This document shows positions 1-8,177 of a stretch of 28,431 nt of DNA, in pieces; position 1 is the stretch's first letter; each line of letters begins with the position of its first letter. Source of the stretch: Eggerthella sp. CAG:368 (GTDB taxonomy: Bacteria > Actinomycetota > Coriobacteriia > Coriobacteriales > Eggerthellaceae). Both the position numbers and the translations under genes were made by a program. The stretch covers positions 14,476 to 42,906 of the forward strand of contig FR895466.1 of the NCBI GenBank assembly GCA_000434775.1. The letters run 5' to 3'. The notes under the pieces were generated by a model. It ran no database searches and had not been told where the DNA came from. It saw nothing but the letters and a program-made list of their open reading frames with translations.

Positions 1-43
1 ATTATCAATTTTTGTTTTTCCGCGATAAAGAGGAGGAACAAGA

Positions 44-910
44 ATGGCTAACAATAAGGTTCTAACGAAACAAAAGCCCACGCGCATGTCTTCCTGTTTG
101 TTTCGAGGATGCGTGTATACAGCTACTGTACTTACGGTTTTAGCGGTATGTTTCATCATTGGTTACATTTTGGTTATGGGTATTCCTCAAATTAAGCCAG
201 AAATGTTTGAGCTGACATACAACTCAACCAACGTTTCATTTATGCCTGCGCTGTTTAATACGCTTATCATGATCGTGCTTGCTGTGAGTGTGTCTTCGCT
301 TTTCGGCATTGGTGCTGCTGTTTTCTTGAATGAGTACACCAATCGAGGGAACTGGTTTGTTCGCTTAGTTGCGCTTGCAACAGAAACGCTTTCGGGTATT
401 CCCTCCATTGTGTACGGCTTGTTTGGTTTGTTGTTCTTTGTGTATTACCTGCAATGGGGTCTTTCGCTTATGTCGGGTGCTGCAACCATGGCAATTATGA
501 CGTTTCCGATTATCATGCGTGCTACGCAGGAGGCTCTTCAGGCGGTGCCTGATTTATATCGAGAAGGTTCTTTTGGTTTGGGCGCAGGAAGGTTTCGTAC
601 CGTATTTAAAATTGTTCTCCCTTCCGCAATTCCCGGCATTTTGGGCGGCATTATTTTAGCTATTGGTAGAACGGTAGGGGAATCTGCTGCACTTATTTAC
701 ACGGCGGGTTCAATTGCTGCAATTCCAACGTCAGTTTTCGACTCCACTCGCACCCTTGCCGTTCATATGTACTTGCTTGCAAGTGAGGGATTGCATATCG
801 ATGCCACGTATGCTACGGCGGTTGTCCTGCTGGTATTCGTATTGATTGTCAATCTTGCGTCTTCGGCCGTTGCTAACAAAATAAGTAAAGGATCTATATC
901 GTATGAATAA
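44..910 (+). CDS. pstA: Phosphate ABC transporter permease PstA
   Basis: Membrane permease of the high-affinity phosphate importer PstSCAB. The 288-residue protein has a hydrophobic segment near residues 24-47 and several more further on. The binding-protein-dependent transport signature (EAA loop, from about E163: EALQAVPDLYREGSFGLGAG) is the site that docks on the ATPase, and GRTVGESAALI near the C-terminus is typical of PstA. The ATG at 44 has a strong AGGAGG at 31-36. The stop overlaps the start of pstB by 8 bases, so the two are translationally coupled. The first 43 bases probably hold the end of the upstream pst gene (pstC expected), but too little is present to identify it. Function is firm from family motifs and the pstB-phoU neighbours. 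Confidence 0.95.
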   Translation: MANNKVLTKQKPTRMSSCLFRGCVYTATVLTVLAVCFIIGYILVMGIPQIKPEMFELTYNSTNVSFMPALFNTLIMIVLAVSVSSLFGIGAAVFLNEYTNRGNWFVRLVALATETLSGIPSIVYGLFGLLFFVYYLQWGLSLMSGAATMAIMTFPIIMRATQEALQAVPDLYREGSFGLGAGRFRTVFKIVLPSAIPGILGGIILAIGRTVGESAALIYTAGSIAAIPTSVFDSTRTLAVHMYLLASEGLHIDATYATAVVLLVFVLIVNLASSAVANKISKGSISYE

Positions 911-1664
911 CACTGCTTCTAAAATGGAAGTGTCGCACATGGATTTGTTCTATGGCGATTATCAGGCGCTGCATGATATTTCCATTGTATTTAAAGAACA
1001 TCAAGTTACCGCGCTAATCGGACCTTCTGGTTGCGGTAAATCTACGCTTCTGAAATCTCTTAATCGTATGAATGATTTGATTGAAGGATGCAAGATAACA
1101 GGGAAAATAACCCTTGATGGAGAAGATATTTACAACAAGTATGACGTAAATATTCTCCGCAAAAAGGTAGGAATGGTTTTCCAGAAGGCCAATCCTTTTT
1201 CTATGTCAATCTATGACAACATTGCGTTTGGGCCTCGCACCCATGGAATTAAAAAGAAGGCTGAATTGGATGAAATTGTCGAGGATTCTCTTCGTAAAGC
1301 CGCAATTTTTGACGAACTCAAAGATCGCTTAAAGAAAAATGCGCTTGGTTTGTCTGGTGGCCAGCAACAGCGCTTGTGTATTGCGCGCGCTCTTGCGGTT
1401 AATCCCGAAGTACTTTTGATGGACGAACCTACAAGTGCACTTGACCCCATTTCCACGTTAAAGATTGAAGAGTTGGTAGGGGAGCTAAAAAATAACTACA
1501 CCATCATTATCGTTACGCACAATATGCAGCAAGCAACACGTGTTTCGGATAGAACGGCATTTTTTCTTTTAGGAGAAATGGTTGAGTGTGGCCCCACGGA
1601 AAAGGTGTTTTCGCTTCCCGAAGACAAGCGTACCGAAGATTATATTTCAGGAAGGTTTGGATAG
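903..1664 (+). CDS. pstB: Phosphate ABC transporter ATP-binding protein PstB
   Basis: ATPase that powers phosphate import through PstCA at the inner face of the membrane. All ABC motifs are intact in 253 residues: Walker A GPSGCGKST at 40-48, Q-loop Q94, signature LSGGQQQR at 150-157, Walker B VLLMDEP at 170-176 and the SALD D-loop at 178-181. The family-typical LNRMNDLI follows Walker A. It starts inside the end of pstA (8-base overlap) and is followed after one base by phoU, so the three genes form one transcription unit. Length is normal for PstB (about 250). Confidence 0.96.
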   Translation: MNNTASKMEVSHMDLFYGDYQALHDISIVFKEHQVTALIGPSGCGKSTLLKSLNRMNDLIEGCKITGKITLDGEDIYNKYDVNILRKKVGMVFQKANPFSMSIYDNIAFGPRTHGIKKKAELDEIVEDSLRKAAIFDELKDRLKKNALGLSGGQQQRLCIARALAVNPEVLLMDEPTSALDPISTLKIEELVGELKNNYTIIIVTHNMQQATRVSDRTAFFLLGEMVECGPTEKVFSLPEDKRTEDYISGRFG

Positions 1665-1665
1665 T

Positions 1666-2361
1666 ATGGCAGCGAGACCATATTTTGATGAGGAACTTTC
1701 GCGTCTCAAGCAAGGAATGATTGAGATGGGGGAGTTGGTTAAAGAAGCGATTGATGGATCGTTTGAAGCGGTTCGTTCAAACAATAAAACCAAGGCGTAT
1801 TTGGTTTCCGAAAACGACGTGCTCATTAACAAAAAAGAACGTGAAATCGAAAGTCTGTGCATTTCATTGCTACTGCGCGAACAGCCCGTTGCAACTGATC
1901 TTCGCCAAATTACTGCGGCATTAAAAATGATTACTGATCTTGAGCGTATTGGAGATCAAGCTGCTGAAATCTGCGAAATAACTACTACATTGCCTGAGGG
2001 CATAGAGCTTTCTGGCTTTGACTCACTTTCGGAAATGGCATCAAAAACATACAGTCAAGTTCAGAAAGCGATCGACTCATATGTTTTCTTAGATCTTGCA
2101 ACAGTTAAAGAGTGCATTGCAGGAGACAAAGCAATCAATACGCTTTTCGATCAAACAAAAGAAGAAATTCTCGATCACATTATCACGCATGCTTCTGATG
2201 AAAACTACATGCTTGAGGTGCTGCTGATTGCTAAATACCTTGAGCGCATTGGAGACCATGTCGTCAATATTGCCGAATGGGTTGAATATGCTATTACGGG
2301 AATTCATAAGGGAAATAAAGTAGGGATTGAGCAGCCTGAGGAAGGATACGGCAGAGAATAA
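1666..2361 (+). CDS. phoU: Phosphate transport regulator PhoU
   Basis: Cytoplasmic helical protein that couples the state of the Pst transporter to the PhoR sensor kinase and restrains phosphate uptake. The 231 residues contain the two PhoU repeats, each with the metal-binding motif: DLERIGDQAAEI (E93, D97) and YLERIGDHVVNI (E193, D197). I chose ATG 1666, which gives the normal family length and N-terminus (MAARPYFDEEL) and has AGGAAGG at 1649-1655. A longer reading back to 1582 would lie wholly inside pstB and has no family match. It is the last gene of the pst unit; no phoB/phoR pair is visible in this window. Confidence 0.94.
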   Translation: MAARPYFDEELSRLKQGMIEMGELVKEAIDGSFEAVRSNNKTKAYLVSENDVLINKKEREIESLCISLLLREQPVATDLRQITAALKMITDLERIGDQAAEICEITTTLPEGIELSGFDSLSEMASKTYSQVQKAIDSYVFLDLATVKECIAGDKAINTLFDQTKEEILDHIITHASDENYMLEVLLIAKYLERIGDHVVNIAEWVEYAITGIHKGNKVGIEQPEEGYGRE

Positions 2362-2493
2362 ATCGTTCTTTTAAAAGGAAGAGTAAGGTCCGAAAAAGCG
2401 AGCATCTTGTTCGTGTGGGCTAATGTTTTCTTTTGAGGGAAGATTGATTCGTTTTGAAAGAGTTTTTTGTCTTCAGAACTAAAGCGGCAACAT

Positions 2494-2518
2494 ACGGTAT
2501 CCTGAATACCATTACCGT
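2494..2518. repeat. Nested inverted repeat in the argF upstream region
   Basis: ACGGTA (2494-2499) pairs with TACCGT (2513-2518). Inside it GGTAT (2496-2500) can instead pair with ATACC (2506-2510). The two pairings exclude each other, so the segment could switch fold if transcribed. There is no T-run, so it does not look like a terminator. It is the first of three inverted repeats in the 272 bases between phoU and argF. Confidence 0.3.
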
Positions 2519-2526
2519 TTAATCAG

Positions 2527-2558
2527 TGAACTCTTCTTTATTGGAAGAGTTCATTTAT
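2527..2558 (+). terminator. Hairpin after phoU, probable terminator of the pst unit
   Basis: A perfect 10-bp stem, TGAACTCTTC (2527-2536) with GAAGAGTTCA (2544-2553), has a 7-base loop and is followed by TTTAT. It lies 166 bases after the phoU stop. The T-tract is short, so termination may be partial; the stem could also act in the argF leader. A TATAAT follows at 2560-2565. Confidence 0.5.
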
Positions 2559-2565
2559 ATATAAT
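2538..2565 (+). promoter_or_regulatory. Possible argF promoter
   Basis: A perfect TATAAT -10 box at 2560-2565 lies 16 bases after a weak -35, TTATTG (2538-2543). This would start transcription near 2572 and give a leader of about 60 bases containing the GC-rich hairpin before the ribosome binding site. The -10 match is good, the -35 poor. Confidence 0.4.
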
Positions 2566-2594
2566 TGTAGCTTCACGAATGAGGTAAATAAGCA

Positions 2595-2622
2595 GCGCGG
2601 TTTTGCCGCGCGTTTCGCTTTT
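2595..2622 (+). terminator. Terminator-like GC hairpin just before the argF ribosome binding site
   Basis: GCGCGG (2595-2600) pairs with CCGCGC (2606-2611) around a TTTTG loop and is followed by GTTTCGCTTTT. It ends two bases before the AGGAGG at 2624-2629. It sits downstream of the likely promoter and upstream of the gene, where an attenuator would be. The stem is short but all G/C. Whether it terminates or only structures the leader cannot be told from sequence. Confidence 0.4.
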
Positions 2623-2633
2623 CAGGAGGAAAA

Positions 2634-3632
2634 ATGGCCTGCTCACTTTCAGGACGTAATTTTTTACGCATTCAGGACTTTACCAGTGAAGAAGTTCTTT
2701 CTCTGGTTGATTTGGCTCAAGAGCTTAAAGAAAAAAAGAAGCACGGTATTCTTCACAAGGAGCTCGAGGGTAAAAACATTGTATTGTTGTTTGAGAAAAC
2801 TTCTACGCGCACTCGTTGTTCTTTTGAAATTGCGGGTCATGATTTAGGCATGGGAGTTACCTATCTTGATCCTCATGGTTCACAGATGGGGAACAAGGAA
2901 AGCATTAAGGATACGGCACGGGTGCTTGGTCGTATGTTTGACGGCATTGAGTATCGTGGTTTTGGTCAAGAAATCGTTGATACGCTTGCTGAATATGCGG
3001 GCGTTCCGGTTTGGAATGGTCTCACCAACGAATGTCATCCCACGCAACTCATTGCTGACTTACTTACTATTCGAGAAAACTTTGGTTCTTTCAAGGGCTT
3101 GAAGCTTGTGTTCATGGGTGATGCAAAGAACAACGTGGCAAATTCTCTTATGGTTGGTTGCGTGAAAATGGGCATTACGTTTGTTGCCTGCGGTCCTGAA
3201 GAGTGTATGCCGGAAGCAAGTTTAGTTGAAACTAGTCGTGCTATTGCAAAAGAAACCGGTTGCGAGGTCATTCTTTCGTCTGACGTGAAAGAAGCAACTA
3301 CGGGTGCAAATATTATTTATACCGATATTTGGGTTTCTATGGGTGAACCGGCAAGCCTTTGGGAAGAGCGCATTAGGCTTTTGAGCCCTTATCAGGTTAA
3401 CGAGCAGGTTATGTCTTATGCAGCAGACAACGCTATCTTTATGCATTGTCTTCCAGCATTCCATGATACGGAAACCACGGTCGCTCAAGATATCGAAAAG
3501 CAGTTTGGTTTAACTGAAATGGAAGTTACAAACGAGGTATTTGAATCCGCGCAATCGAAGGTTTTCGATGAAGCAGAAAACCGCATGCATTCAATTAAAG
3601 CCATTGTGTTGGCAACACTTAAAGATGACTAA
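2634..3632 (+). CDS. argF: Ornithine carbamoyltransferase (catabolic ArcB type)
   Basis: Catalyses ornithine + carbamoyl phosphate <-> citrulline + phosphate, used in arginine synthesis or, in reverse, in the arginine deiminase pathway that yields ATP. The 332 residues carry the carbamoyl-phosphate loop STRTR at 57-61, the ornithine-domain HPTQ and the catalytic HCLPAFHD at 271-278. From memory, stretches such as FEKTSTRTRCSFE, RVLGRMFDGIEYRGF and VWVSMGEP resemble catabolic ArcB of Pseudomonas more than short anabolic ArgF. AGGAGG at 2624-2629 supports the ATG at 2634. No arcA or arcC lies beside it, so direction in vivo is inference. Confidence 0.93.
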   Translation: MACSLSGRNFLRIQDFTSEEVLSLVDLAQELKEKKKHGILHKELEGKNIVLLFEKTSTRTRCSFEIAGHDLGMGVTYLDPHGSQMGNKESIKDTARVLGRMFDGIEYRGFGQEIVDTLAEYAGVPVWNGLTNECHPTQLIADLLTIRENFGSFKGLKLVFMGDAKNNVANSLMVGCVKMGITFVACGPEECMPEASLVETSRAIAKETGCEVILSSDVKEATTGANIIYTDIWVSMGEPASLWEERIRLLSPYQVNEQVMSYAADNAIFMHCLPAFHDTETTVAQDIEKQFGLTEMEVTNEVFESAQSKVFDEAENRMHSIKAIVLATLKDD

Positions 3633-3812
3633 CGTGGTTGTGTTGTTGATGGTATTGATGCGGTAGGGCGAGTCTATAAACATTTGCTAACTGATGCGAG
3701 TGCTTGAATAAGCAGCGTTCAGTAGAGGGCAAAACAAGGGGTTCGCTGTGTGTTTAAGAGTTGTAGTTAGGCCACGGTTTTGTCCCTTCTGCTTGCTTGT
3801 GGGTAGCAAACC

Positions 3813-3846
3813 ACCTTGTTTGATTCACCTTGATCAAACTACCTTG
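3813..3846. repeat. Three ACCTTG repeats at exact 14-base spacing
   Basis: ACCTTG occurs at 3813-3818, 3827-3832 and 3841-3846, each start 14 bases after the last. GTTTGAT (3818-3824) and ATCAAAC (3833-3839) also form a 7-bp inverted repeat across the middle copy. The block is 66 bases before the aminotransferase start, in the 279-base gap after argF. Nothing else identifiable lies in that gap except a run of eight T at 3880-3888, just before the gene. It may be a regulator-binding site; chance is not excluded. Confidence 0.35.
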
Positions 3847-3911
3847 ACTGTTAGTTGTTGGGACGGCATCATTACATCGTTTTTTTTGTAAAAAGGATAG
3901 GTATATTTGGT

Positions 3912-4772
3912 ATGGAAAAAGTAGAAAAGCTTGGTTACTTTAATGGTGAATGGGGTCCTTTGGAAGCTATGAAGGTTCCCTTTCTTGATCGCTCATCGTT
4001 TTACGGCGATGGCGTGTATGACGCAACAATGACGCAAAATGGCGTTATTTTGTACGAGCAGGAACACGTTGATCGTTTTTATCGCAGCGCCGAGCTTATG
4101 AAGATAAAAATCGAGGAAACAAAAGAGGAATTAACCAACATTCTGCGTGAAATGGTTTCCCATGTGAATGCATCTACCACCTTTTTATACTGGCAAGTTA
4201 CTCGTGGTACCGATTTGCGTCATCATGACTTTCCGAACACTCCCGCTAACTTGTGGATTATGATTACGCCTGATGAATTCGAGGATCTTTCTAAAGATGC
4301 TAAGGCGGTATGTGTTAAAGACACTCGTTTTTATCATTGCAACGCAAAAACGCTCAATTTGCTCCCTAATGTTTTAGCAGCTGAAGCTGCTCACGAGAAC
4401 GGTTGCGCGGAGGCAATTTTTATTCGTGATGGATATGTAACAGAATGTGCGCACAGTAACGTTCATATTCTTAAAGATGGTACGCTCGTTACCCATCCTG
4501 CCGATAATCTTATTTTGCCAGGTATCGCGCGTGCCCATTTGATTGGTTGCTGTAAAGCGTTAGGTGTTCCCGTTGATGAACGTCCCTTTACCCAAGAAGA
4601 ACTTATGAACGCTGATGAGGTAATTGTTTCTGCTTCAAGCACCTTTGCTCAAGGAGTATCTTCTATTGATGGAAAAGAAGTTGGAGGAAAAGATCGCGAA
4701 CTTCTTCATCGTATTCAATCAGCGCTTAATGATGAATTTAATGAGTATATTGCAGCTCACCAAAGGAACTAA
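3912..4772 (+). CDS. dat: D-amino-acid aminotransferase (fold-type IV PLP enzyme)
   Basis: Moves amino groups between D-amino acids and 2-oxo acids (D-alanine + 2-oxoglutarate <-> pyruvate + D-glutamate), feeding peptidoglycan precursors or D-amino-acid breakdown. The PLP lysine is K146 in NAKTLNLLPNVLA. The D-specific pattern QVTRGTDLRHHDFP gives R103 and H105, the carboxylate-trap residues of Bacillus D-AAT (RxH). GDGVYD at 32-37, VTECAHSNVHI and LPGIAR are class-IV motifs. ATG 3912 gives 286 residues, the normal length, with AAGGATAGG upstream; a start at 3855 would add an unrelated hydrophobic peptide. Branched-chain aminotransferase or aminodeoxychorismate lyase are relatives, but the RxH motif favours D-AAT. 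Confidence 0.88.
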   Translation: MEKVEKLGYFNGEWGPLEAMKVPFLDRSSFYGDGVYDATMTQNGVILYEQEHVDRFYRSAELMKIKIEETKEELTNILREMVSHVNASTTFLYWQVTRGTDLRHHDFPNTPANLWIMITPDEFEDLSKDAKAVCVKDTRFYHCNAKTLNLLPNVLAAEAAHENGCAEAIFIRDGYVTECAHSNVHILKDGTLVTHPADNLILPGIARAHLIGCCKALGVPVDERPFTQEELMNADEVIVSASSTFAQGVSSIDGKEVGGKDRELLHRIQSALNDEFNEYIAAHQRN

Positions 4773-4821
4773 GTTATACAATCACACTCGCTAATTACTG
4801 AAGGAAACAGAAAGACGCCCT

Positions 4822-6537
4822 ATGACTATTCGTAATAAATTAGAAGACGTGCTCCATCAGGCTTTAAAACGTGCTGTTGAGGCGGGAGATTTGCCGTTAC
4901 GTGAGATACCCGTTCCAACGCTCGAGCGCCCTCGTGAAGAATCTCACGGAGACTGGGCTTGTACGATTGCCATGCGTCTTGCCAAAGAGGCTCATATGAA
5001 TCCTCGTGCTATCGCGGAATCAATGGTGTCTCATATTCCTGAAAACGATCTTATTGCAACGTGCGAAATTGCGGGTCCTGGCTTTATCAATTTGTCGTTA
5101 ACTCCCGCTTCATTTCAGAGTGTGGTGGCTCAGGTTCGTTCTGAACAGGAAAACTTTGGTAAAAGCGAACTGCCTGAACCCTGTCGGGTAAACCTTGAGT
5201 ATGTTTCAGCTAATCCAACGGGTCCTATGCATGTAGGACACGGCCGCTGGGCGGCTCTTGGGGATGCTACTGCACGCGTAATGCGTCATGCGGGCTATGT
5301 TGTTGATGAGGAATTCTATATCAACGACGAAGGCAATCAGATGAATGTTTTCGCGAATTCTATCGTAGTGCGTTATCAGCAAGCGTTGGGCTTAGATGTT
5401 GAGATGCCCGAAAAGGCTTATGGTGGCTCGTATGTGCGTGATCTCGCTCAAATGATAATTGACGAAGATGGAGATACGTGGCTTTCCGTTGATGAGACAA
5501 AACGTCTGCAGGCTTTTCGCGAGCGTGGATACAAGGCGATGCTTGATAACGTTAAAGAAACGCTTGCGCTGTTCGGCACTACGTTTGATACATGGTTTTC
5601 CGAGCATTCTCTATTTGTTCCTGGAGAAGACGGCCTCAATAAAGTTCAGCATGCCTTTAACGCTATGAAAGAACGTGGATTTATCTACGAAAAAGAAGGT
5701 GCCACTTATTTCAAATCTTCTGAATTCGGCGATGAAAAAGATCGTGTTCTCATTAAGCAGAATGGTGAACTTACCTACTTTATGAGTGACGTTGCTTATC
5801 ACTATGACAAGATGCAGCGTGGGTATGACCATCTTATTGATATTTGGGGAGCCGACCATCATGGCTACATTCCTCGCTGTCAGGCAATGATGAGCGCCTG
5901 GGGATATCCTGGTGCTCTTGAAATCATGCTTGGTCAGTTGGTAACGCTCTATCGTGATGGCAAGGTTGTTCGTATGTCAAAACGAACGGGTGAAATGATC
6001 ACGTTCCGTGAGCTTATTGATGAGGTAGGCGCTGACGCAACACGCTACATGATGCTTTCTCGCTCGAGCGATCAGTCGATTGATTTTGATATTGAGGTGG
6101 CAAAGAAGAAGGACTCTTCAAATCCTGTTTACTATGTTCAGTATGCTCACGCTCGTATCTGCTCAATTCTTCGCAAAGCATATGAGGAATCTTTCGGCTC
6201 TGCGGAAGGCAAGACTGTTCAGGATATTATTACAGCTCTTGGATTAGATGGTGCAAACTTAAGCTCTCTGACCCATGAAAGCGAAATTGCTCTTATGAAG
6301 CAGATGGATGATTTTACTGATTTGGTGGCGGGTGCTGCGCGTGACAGAGCTCCCTTCCGTTTAACGCACTATGCTCAGGATTTGGCTGGTTTGTTCCACT
6401 CTTTCTATACCAACTGCCATGTTTTGGTGGAAGATGAAGCTCTTATGAAAGCGCGTCTTAACCTTGTAGACGCTGCTCGCATCACGCTTTCTTTGACATT
6501 GGGCTTATTGGGAGTTTCTGCTCCGGAAAAAATGTAA
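4822..6537 (+). CDS. argS: Arginyl-tRNA synthetase
   Basis: Charges tRNA-Arg with arginine in the cytoplasm. The 571-residue class I synthetase has the N-terminal Arg-tRNA additional domain, the HIGH-type motif HVGH at 137-140 within NPTGPMHVGHGR, the KMSKS-equivalent MSKRTG at 385-390, and a C-terminal DALR anticodon-binding domain (YAHARICSI... onward). Length is normal (550-590). The start follows the aminotransferase stop by 49 bases with AAGGA at 4801-4805, a rather long spacing. The two are likely cotranscribed and end at the strong terminator from 6547. Confidence 0.96.
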   Translation: MTIRNKLEDVLHQALKRAVEAGDLPLREIPVPTLERPREESHGDWACTIAMRLAKEAHMNPRAIAESMVSHIPENDLIATCEIAGPGFINLSLTPASFQSVVAQVRSEQENFGKSELPEPCRVNLEYVSANPTGPMHVGHGRWAALGDATARVMRHAGYVVDEEFYINDEGNQMNVFANSIVVRYQQALGLDVEMPEKAYGGSYVRDLAQMIIDEDGDTWLSVDETKRLQAFRERGYKAMLDNVKETLALFGTTFDTWFSEHSLFVPGEDGLNKVQHAFNAMKERGFIYEKEGATYFKSSEFGDEKDRVLIKQNGELTYFMSDVAYHYDKMQRGYDHLIDIWGADHHGYIPRCQAMMSAWGYPGALEIMLGQLVTLYRDGKVVRMSKRTGEMITFRELIDEVGADATRYMMLSRSSDQSIDFDIEVAKKKDSSNPVYYVQYAHARICSILRKAYEESFGSAEGKTVQDIITALGLDGANLSSLTHESEIALMKQMDDFTDLVAGAARDRAPFRLTHYAQDLAGLFHSFYTNCHVLVEDEALMKARLNLVDAARITLSLTLGLLGVSAPEKM

Positions 6538-6546
6538 TTATCTAAA

Positions 6547-6587
6547 AAATAAGGGAGTTAGCTGGCGAAACTCCCTTATTTTTCTTT
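6547..6587 (+). terminator. Rho-independent terminator after argS
   Basis: A perfect 13-bp stem, AAATAAGGGAGTT (6547-6559) with AACTCCCTTATTT (6569-6581), has a 9-base loop and runs into T-rich TTTCTTT. It begins 10 bases after the argS stop. Confidence 0.9.
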
Positions 6588-6609
6588 GATACAATATTTA
6601 GTGTCAAAG
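6584..6609. repeat. Short hairpin between two terminators
   Basis: CTTTGATAC (6584-6592) pairs with GTGTCAAAG (6601-6609) with one G-U pair around an 8-base A/T loop. It starts in the T-tract of the argS terminator and ends 10 bases before the next terminator. No open reading frame is evident here. Confidence 0.4.
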
Positions 6610-6618
6610 ATGTTGTTT

Positions 6619-6653
6619 ACCCTCAAGTGTTTAGTGCTTGAGGGTTTTTATTT
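6619..6653 (+). terminator. Second terminator downstream of argS
   Basis: ACCCTCAAG (6619-6627) pairs with CTTGAGGGT (6637-6645), extended by a G-U pair, and is followed by TTTTATTTC. It is 38 bases beyond the first terminator and isolates gdhA from upstream transcription. The remaining 90 bases before gdhA must hold its promoter, but I see no convincing -35/-10 pair. Confidence 0.75.
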
Positions 6654-6744
6654 CTAATGTGTTACGAAGGTGTGTCTGGTGCTTAACAAGGTAGTTTCGA
6701 TTTGGTAACCTTCAAACCAATGAGTACCATACATAGGAGGTCCA

Positions 6745-8076
6745 ATGAGTTACGTAGATTCCGTAATCGAAAGGGTTAAGGCCAAAGACTCAAATGAACC
6801 AGAGTTCATTCAGGCTGTTACTGAGGTTTTGACTTCCCTTAAACCCGTTATTGATGCAAATCCACAGTATGAAGAAGCTGGCTTGCTTGAACGCATCGTA
6901 GAGCCAGAGCGCGTTATTATGTTCCGTGTTCCATGGGTAGATGATGCGGGTAAAGTGCAGGTAAACCGTGGTTTCCGCGTACAGTTCAATAGCTGTCTCG
7001 GTCCTTATAAGGGTGGTCTTCGTCTTCATCCTTCTGTTAACTTGGGCATTATTAAGTTTCTTGGCTTCGAACAGATTTTCAAGAACAGCTTGACCACGCT
7101 TCCTATGGGCGGCGGCAAGGGTGGTTCTGACTTTGATCCTAAGGGCAAGTCTGACGCTGAAGTAATGCGTTTTTGCCAGTCTTTCATGACTGAGCTCTGT
7201 AAGCACATTGGTGCTGATACTGATGTTCCTGCGGGTGACATTGGAACGGGCGCTCGCGAGATCGGCTACATGTTTGGTCAGTACAAGCGTATTCGCAACG
7301 TTTGGGAAGGTGTTCTTACTGGTAAAGGTCTTTCTTTTGGTGGTTCTTTGGCTCGCACCGAAGCTACTGGTTATGGCTTAGTTTACTTCGTTGAAGAATA
7401 CTTAAAGTGTAATAATGACTCCTTCGAGGGTAAGACGGTTGCGGTTTCTGGTTCTGGCAACGTTGCAATTTATGCAACCGAAAAGGCTCAGCAGCTTGGC
7501 GCTAAGGTTGTTACCATGTCTGACTCAACGGGTTGGATTCATGATCCTAATGGAATCCAGATCGATGTTGTTAAGCAGATTAAAGAAGTTGAGCGCGGAC
7601 GTATTTCTGAGTACGCAAAGCGTGTTGAAGGCGTTGAATATCATGAGGGTCGCGGCGTTTGGACTATCCCTGTTGATATTGCTCTTCCTTGCGCAACCCA
7701 GAACGAACTTCTTATCGACGATGCTAAGGCTCTTGTTGCTAATGGTGCAAAGATTGTTGCCGAAGGCGCAAACATGCCTACCACCATGGATGCAACTCAG
7801 TATCTCCAGTCAAATGGCGTTGTATTTATGCCTGGTAAAGCAGCCAATGCTGGCGGCGTTGCAACTTCTGGTTTGGAAATGTCTCAGAATTCTGAACGTC
7901 TTTCTTGGACCTTCGAAGAGGTTGATGCAAAGCTTAAGGGCATCATGATCAATATTTTCCATGCGGCAGATGATGCTGCTCGTGAATATGGCGTTGAAGG
8001 CGACTATGTTGCTGGCGCTAACATTGCAGGCTTTAAGAAACTTGCAGACGCAATGCTTGCTCAGGGCATTTGCTAA
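6745..8076 (+). CDS. gdhA: Glutamate dehydrogenase (hexameric, probably NADP-specific)
   Basis: Interconverts glutamate with 2-oxoglutarate and ammonia. The 443-residue protein matches the hexameric 50-kDa class: substrate-binding GPYKGGLRLH (K89), catalytic lysine K125 in MGGGKGGSDFDPKG, and catalytic D165 in VPAGDIGTG, all aligned with the E. coli enzyme. The Rossmann motif is GSGNVAIYA near 230-238. Length and motifs fit the GdhA subfamily usually using NADP, but cofactor choice is inference. AGGAGG at 6735-6740 sets the start. It is a single-gene unit with terminators on both sides. Confidence 0.95.
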   Translation: MSYVDSVIERVKAKDSNEPEFIQAVTEVLTSLKPVIDANPQYEEAGLLERIVEPERVIMFRVPWVDDAGKVQVNRGFRVQFNSCLGPYKGGLRLHPSVNLGIIKFLGFEQIFKNSLTTLPMGGGKGGSDFDPKGKSDAEVMRFCQSFMTELCKHIGADTDVPAGDIGTGAREIGYMFGQYKRIRNVWEGVLTGKGLSFGGSLARTEATGYGLVYFVEEYLKCNNDSFEGKTVAVSGSGNVAIYATEKAQQLGAKVVTMSDSTGWIHDPNGIQIDVVKQIKEVERGRISEYAKRVEGVEYHEGRGVWTIPVDIALPCATQNELLIDDAKALVANGAKIVAEGANMPTTMDATQYLQSNGVVFMPGKAANAGGVATSGLEMSQNSERLSWTFEEVDAKLKGIMINIFHAADDAAREYGVEGDYVAGANIAGFKKLADAMLAQGIC

Positions 8077-8098
8077 TACCACGTTATATACCATGACT

Positions 8099-8137
8099 CA
8101 GAAGGGCGTCAGTTTTGGCGCCCTTCTGTATTTCTTT
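8099..8137 (+). terminator. Rho-independent terminator after gdhA
   Basis: CAGAAGGGCGTC (8099-8110) pairs with GGCGCCCTTCTG (8117-8128, one G-U), loop AGTTTT, then TATTTCTTT. It lies 22 bases after the gdhA stop. Confidence 0.9.
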
Positions 8138-8177
8138 GCATAAATGTCGTCTCGCTCGTTCTTTGTTTACGCTAAAC

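Noticed and set aside
1..43. C-terminus of pstC
   Set aside because: Expected from gene order, but the frames open here are too short to identify; not reported as a feature.
1582..1665. N-terminal extension of PhoU
   Set aside because: It lies entirely within pstB in another frame, and the family N-terminus begins at 1666 with its own ribosome binding site.
6702..6730. TTGGTA-17-TACCAT as a gdhA promoter
   Set aside because: The predicted start would fall at or beyond the ribosome binding site (6735-6740), leaving it off the message.
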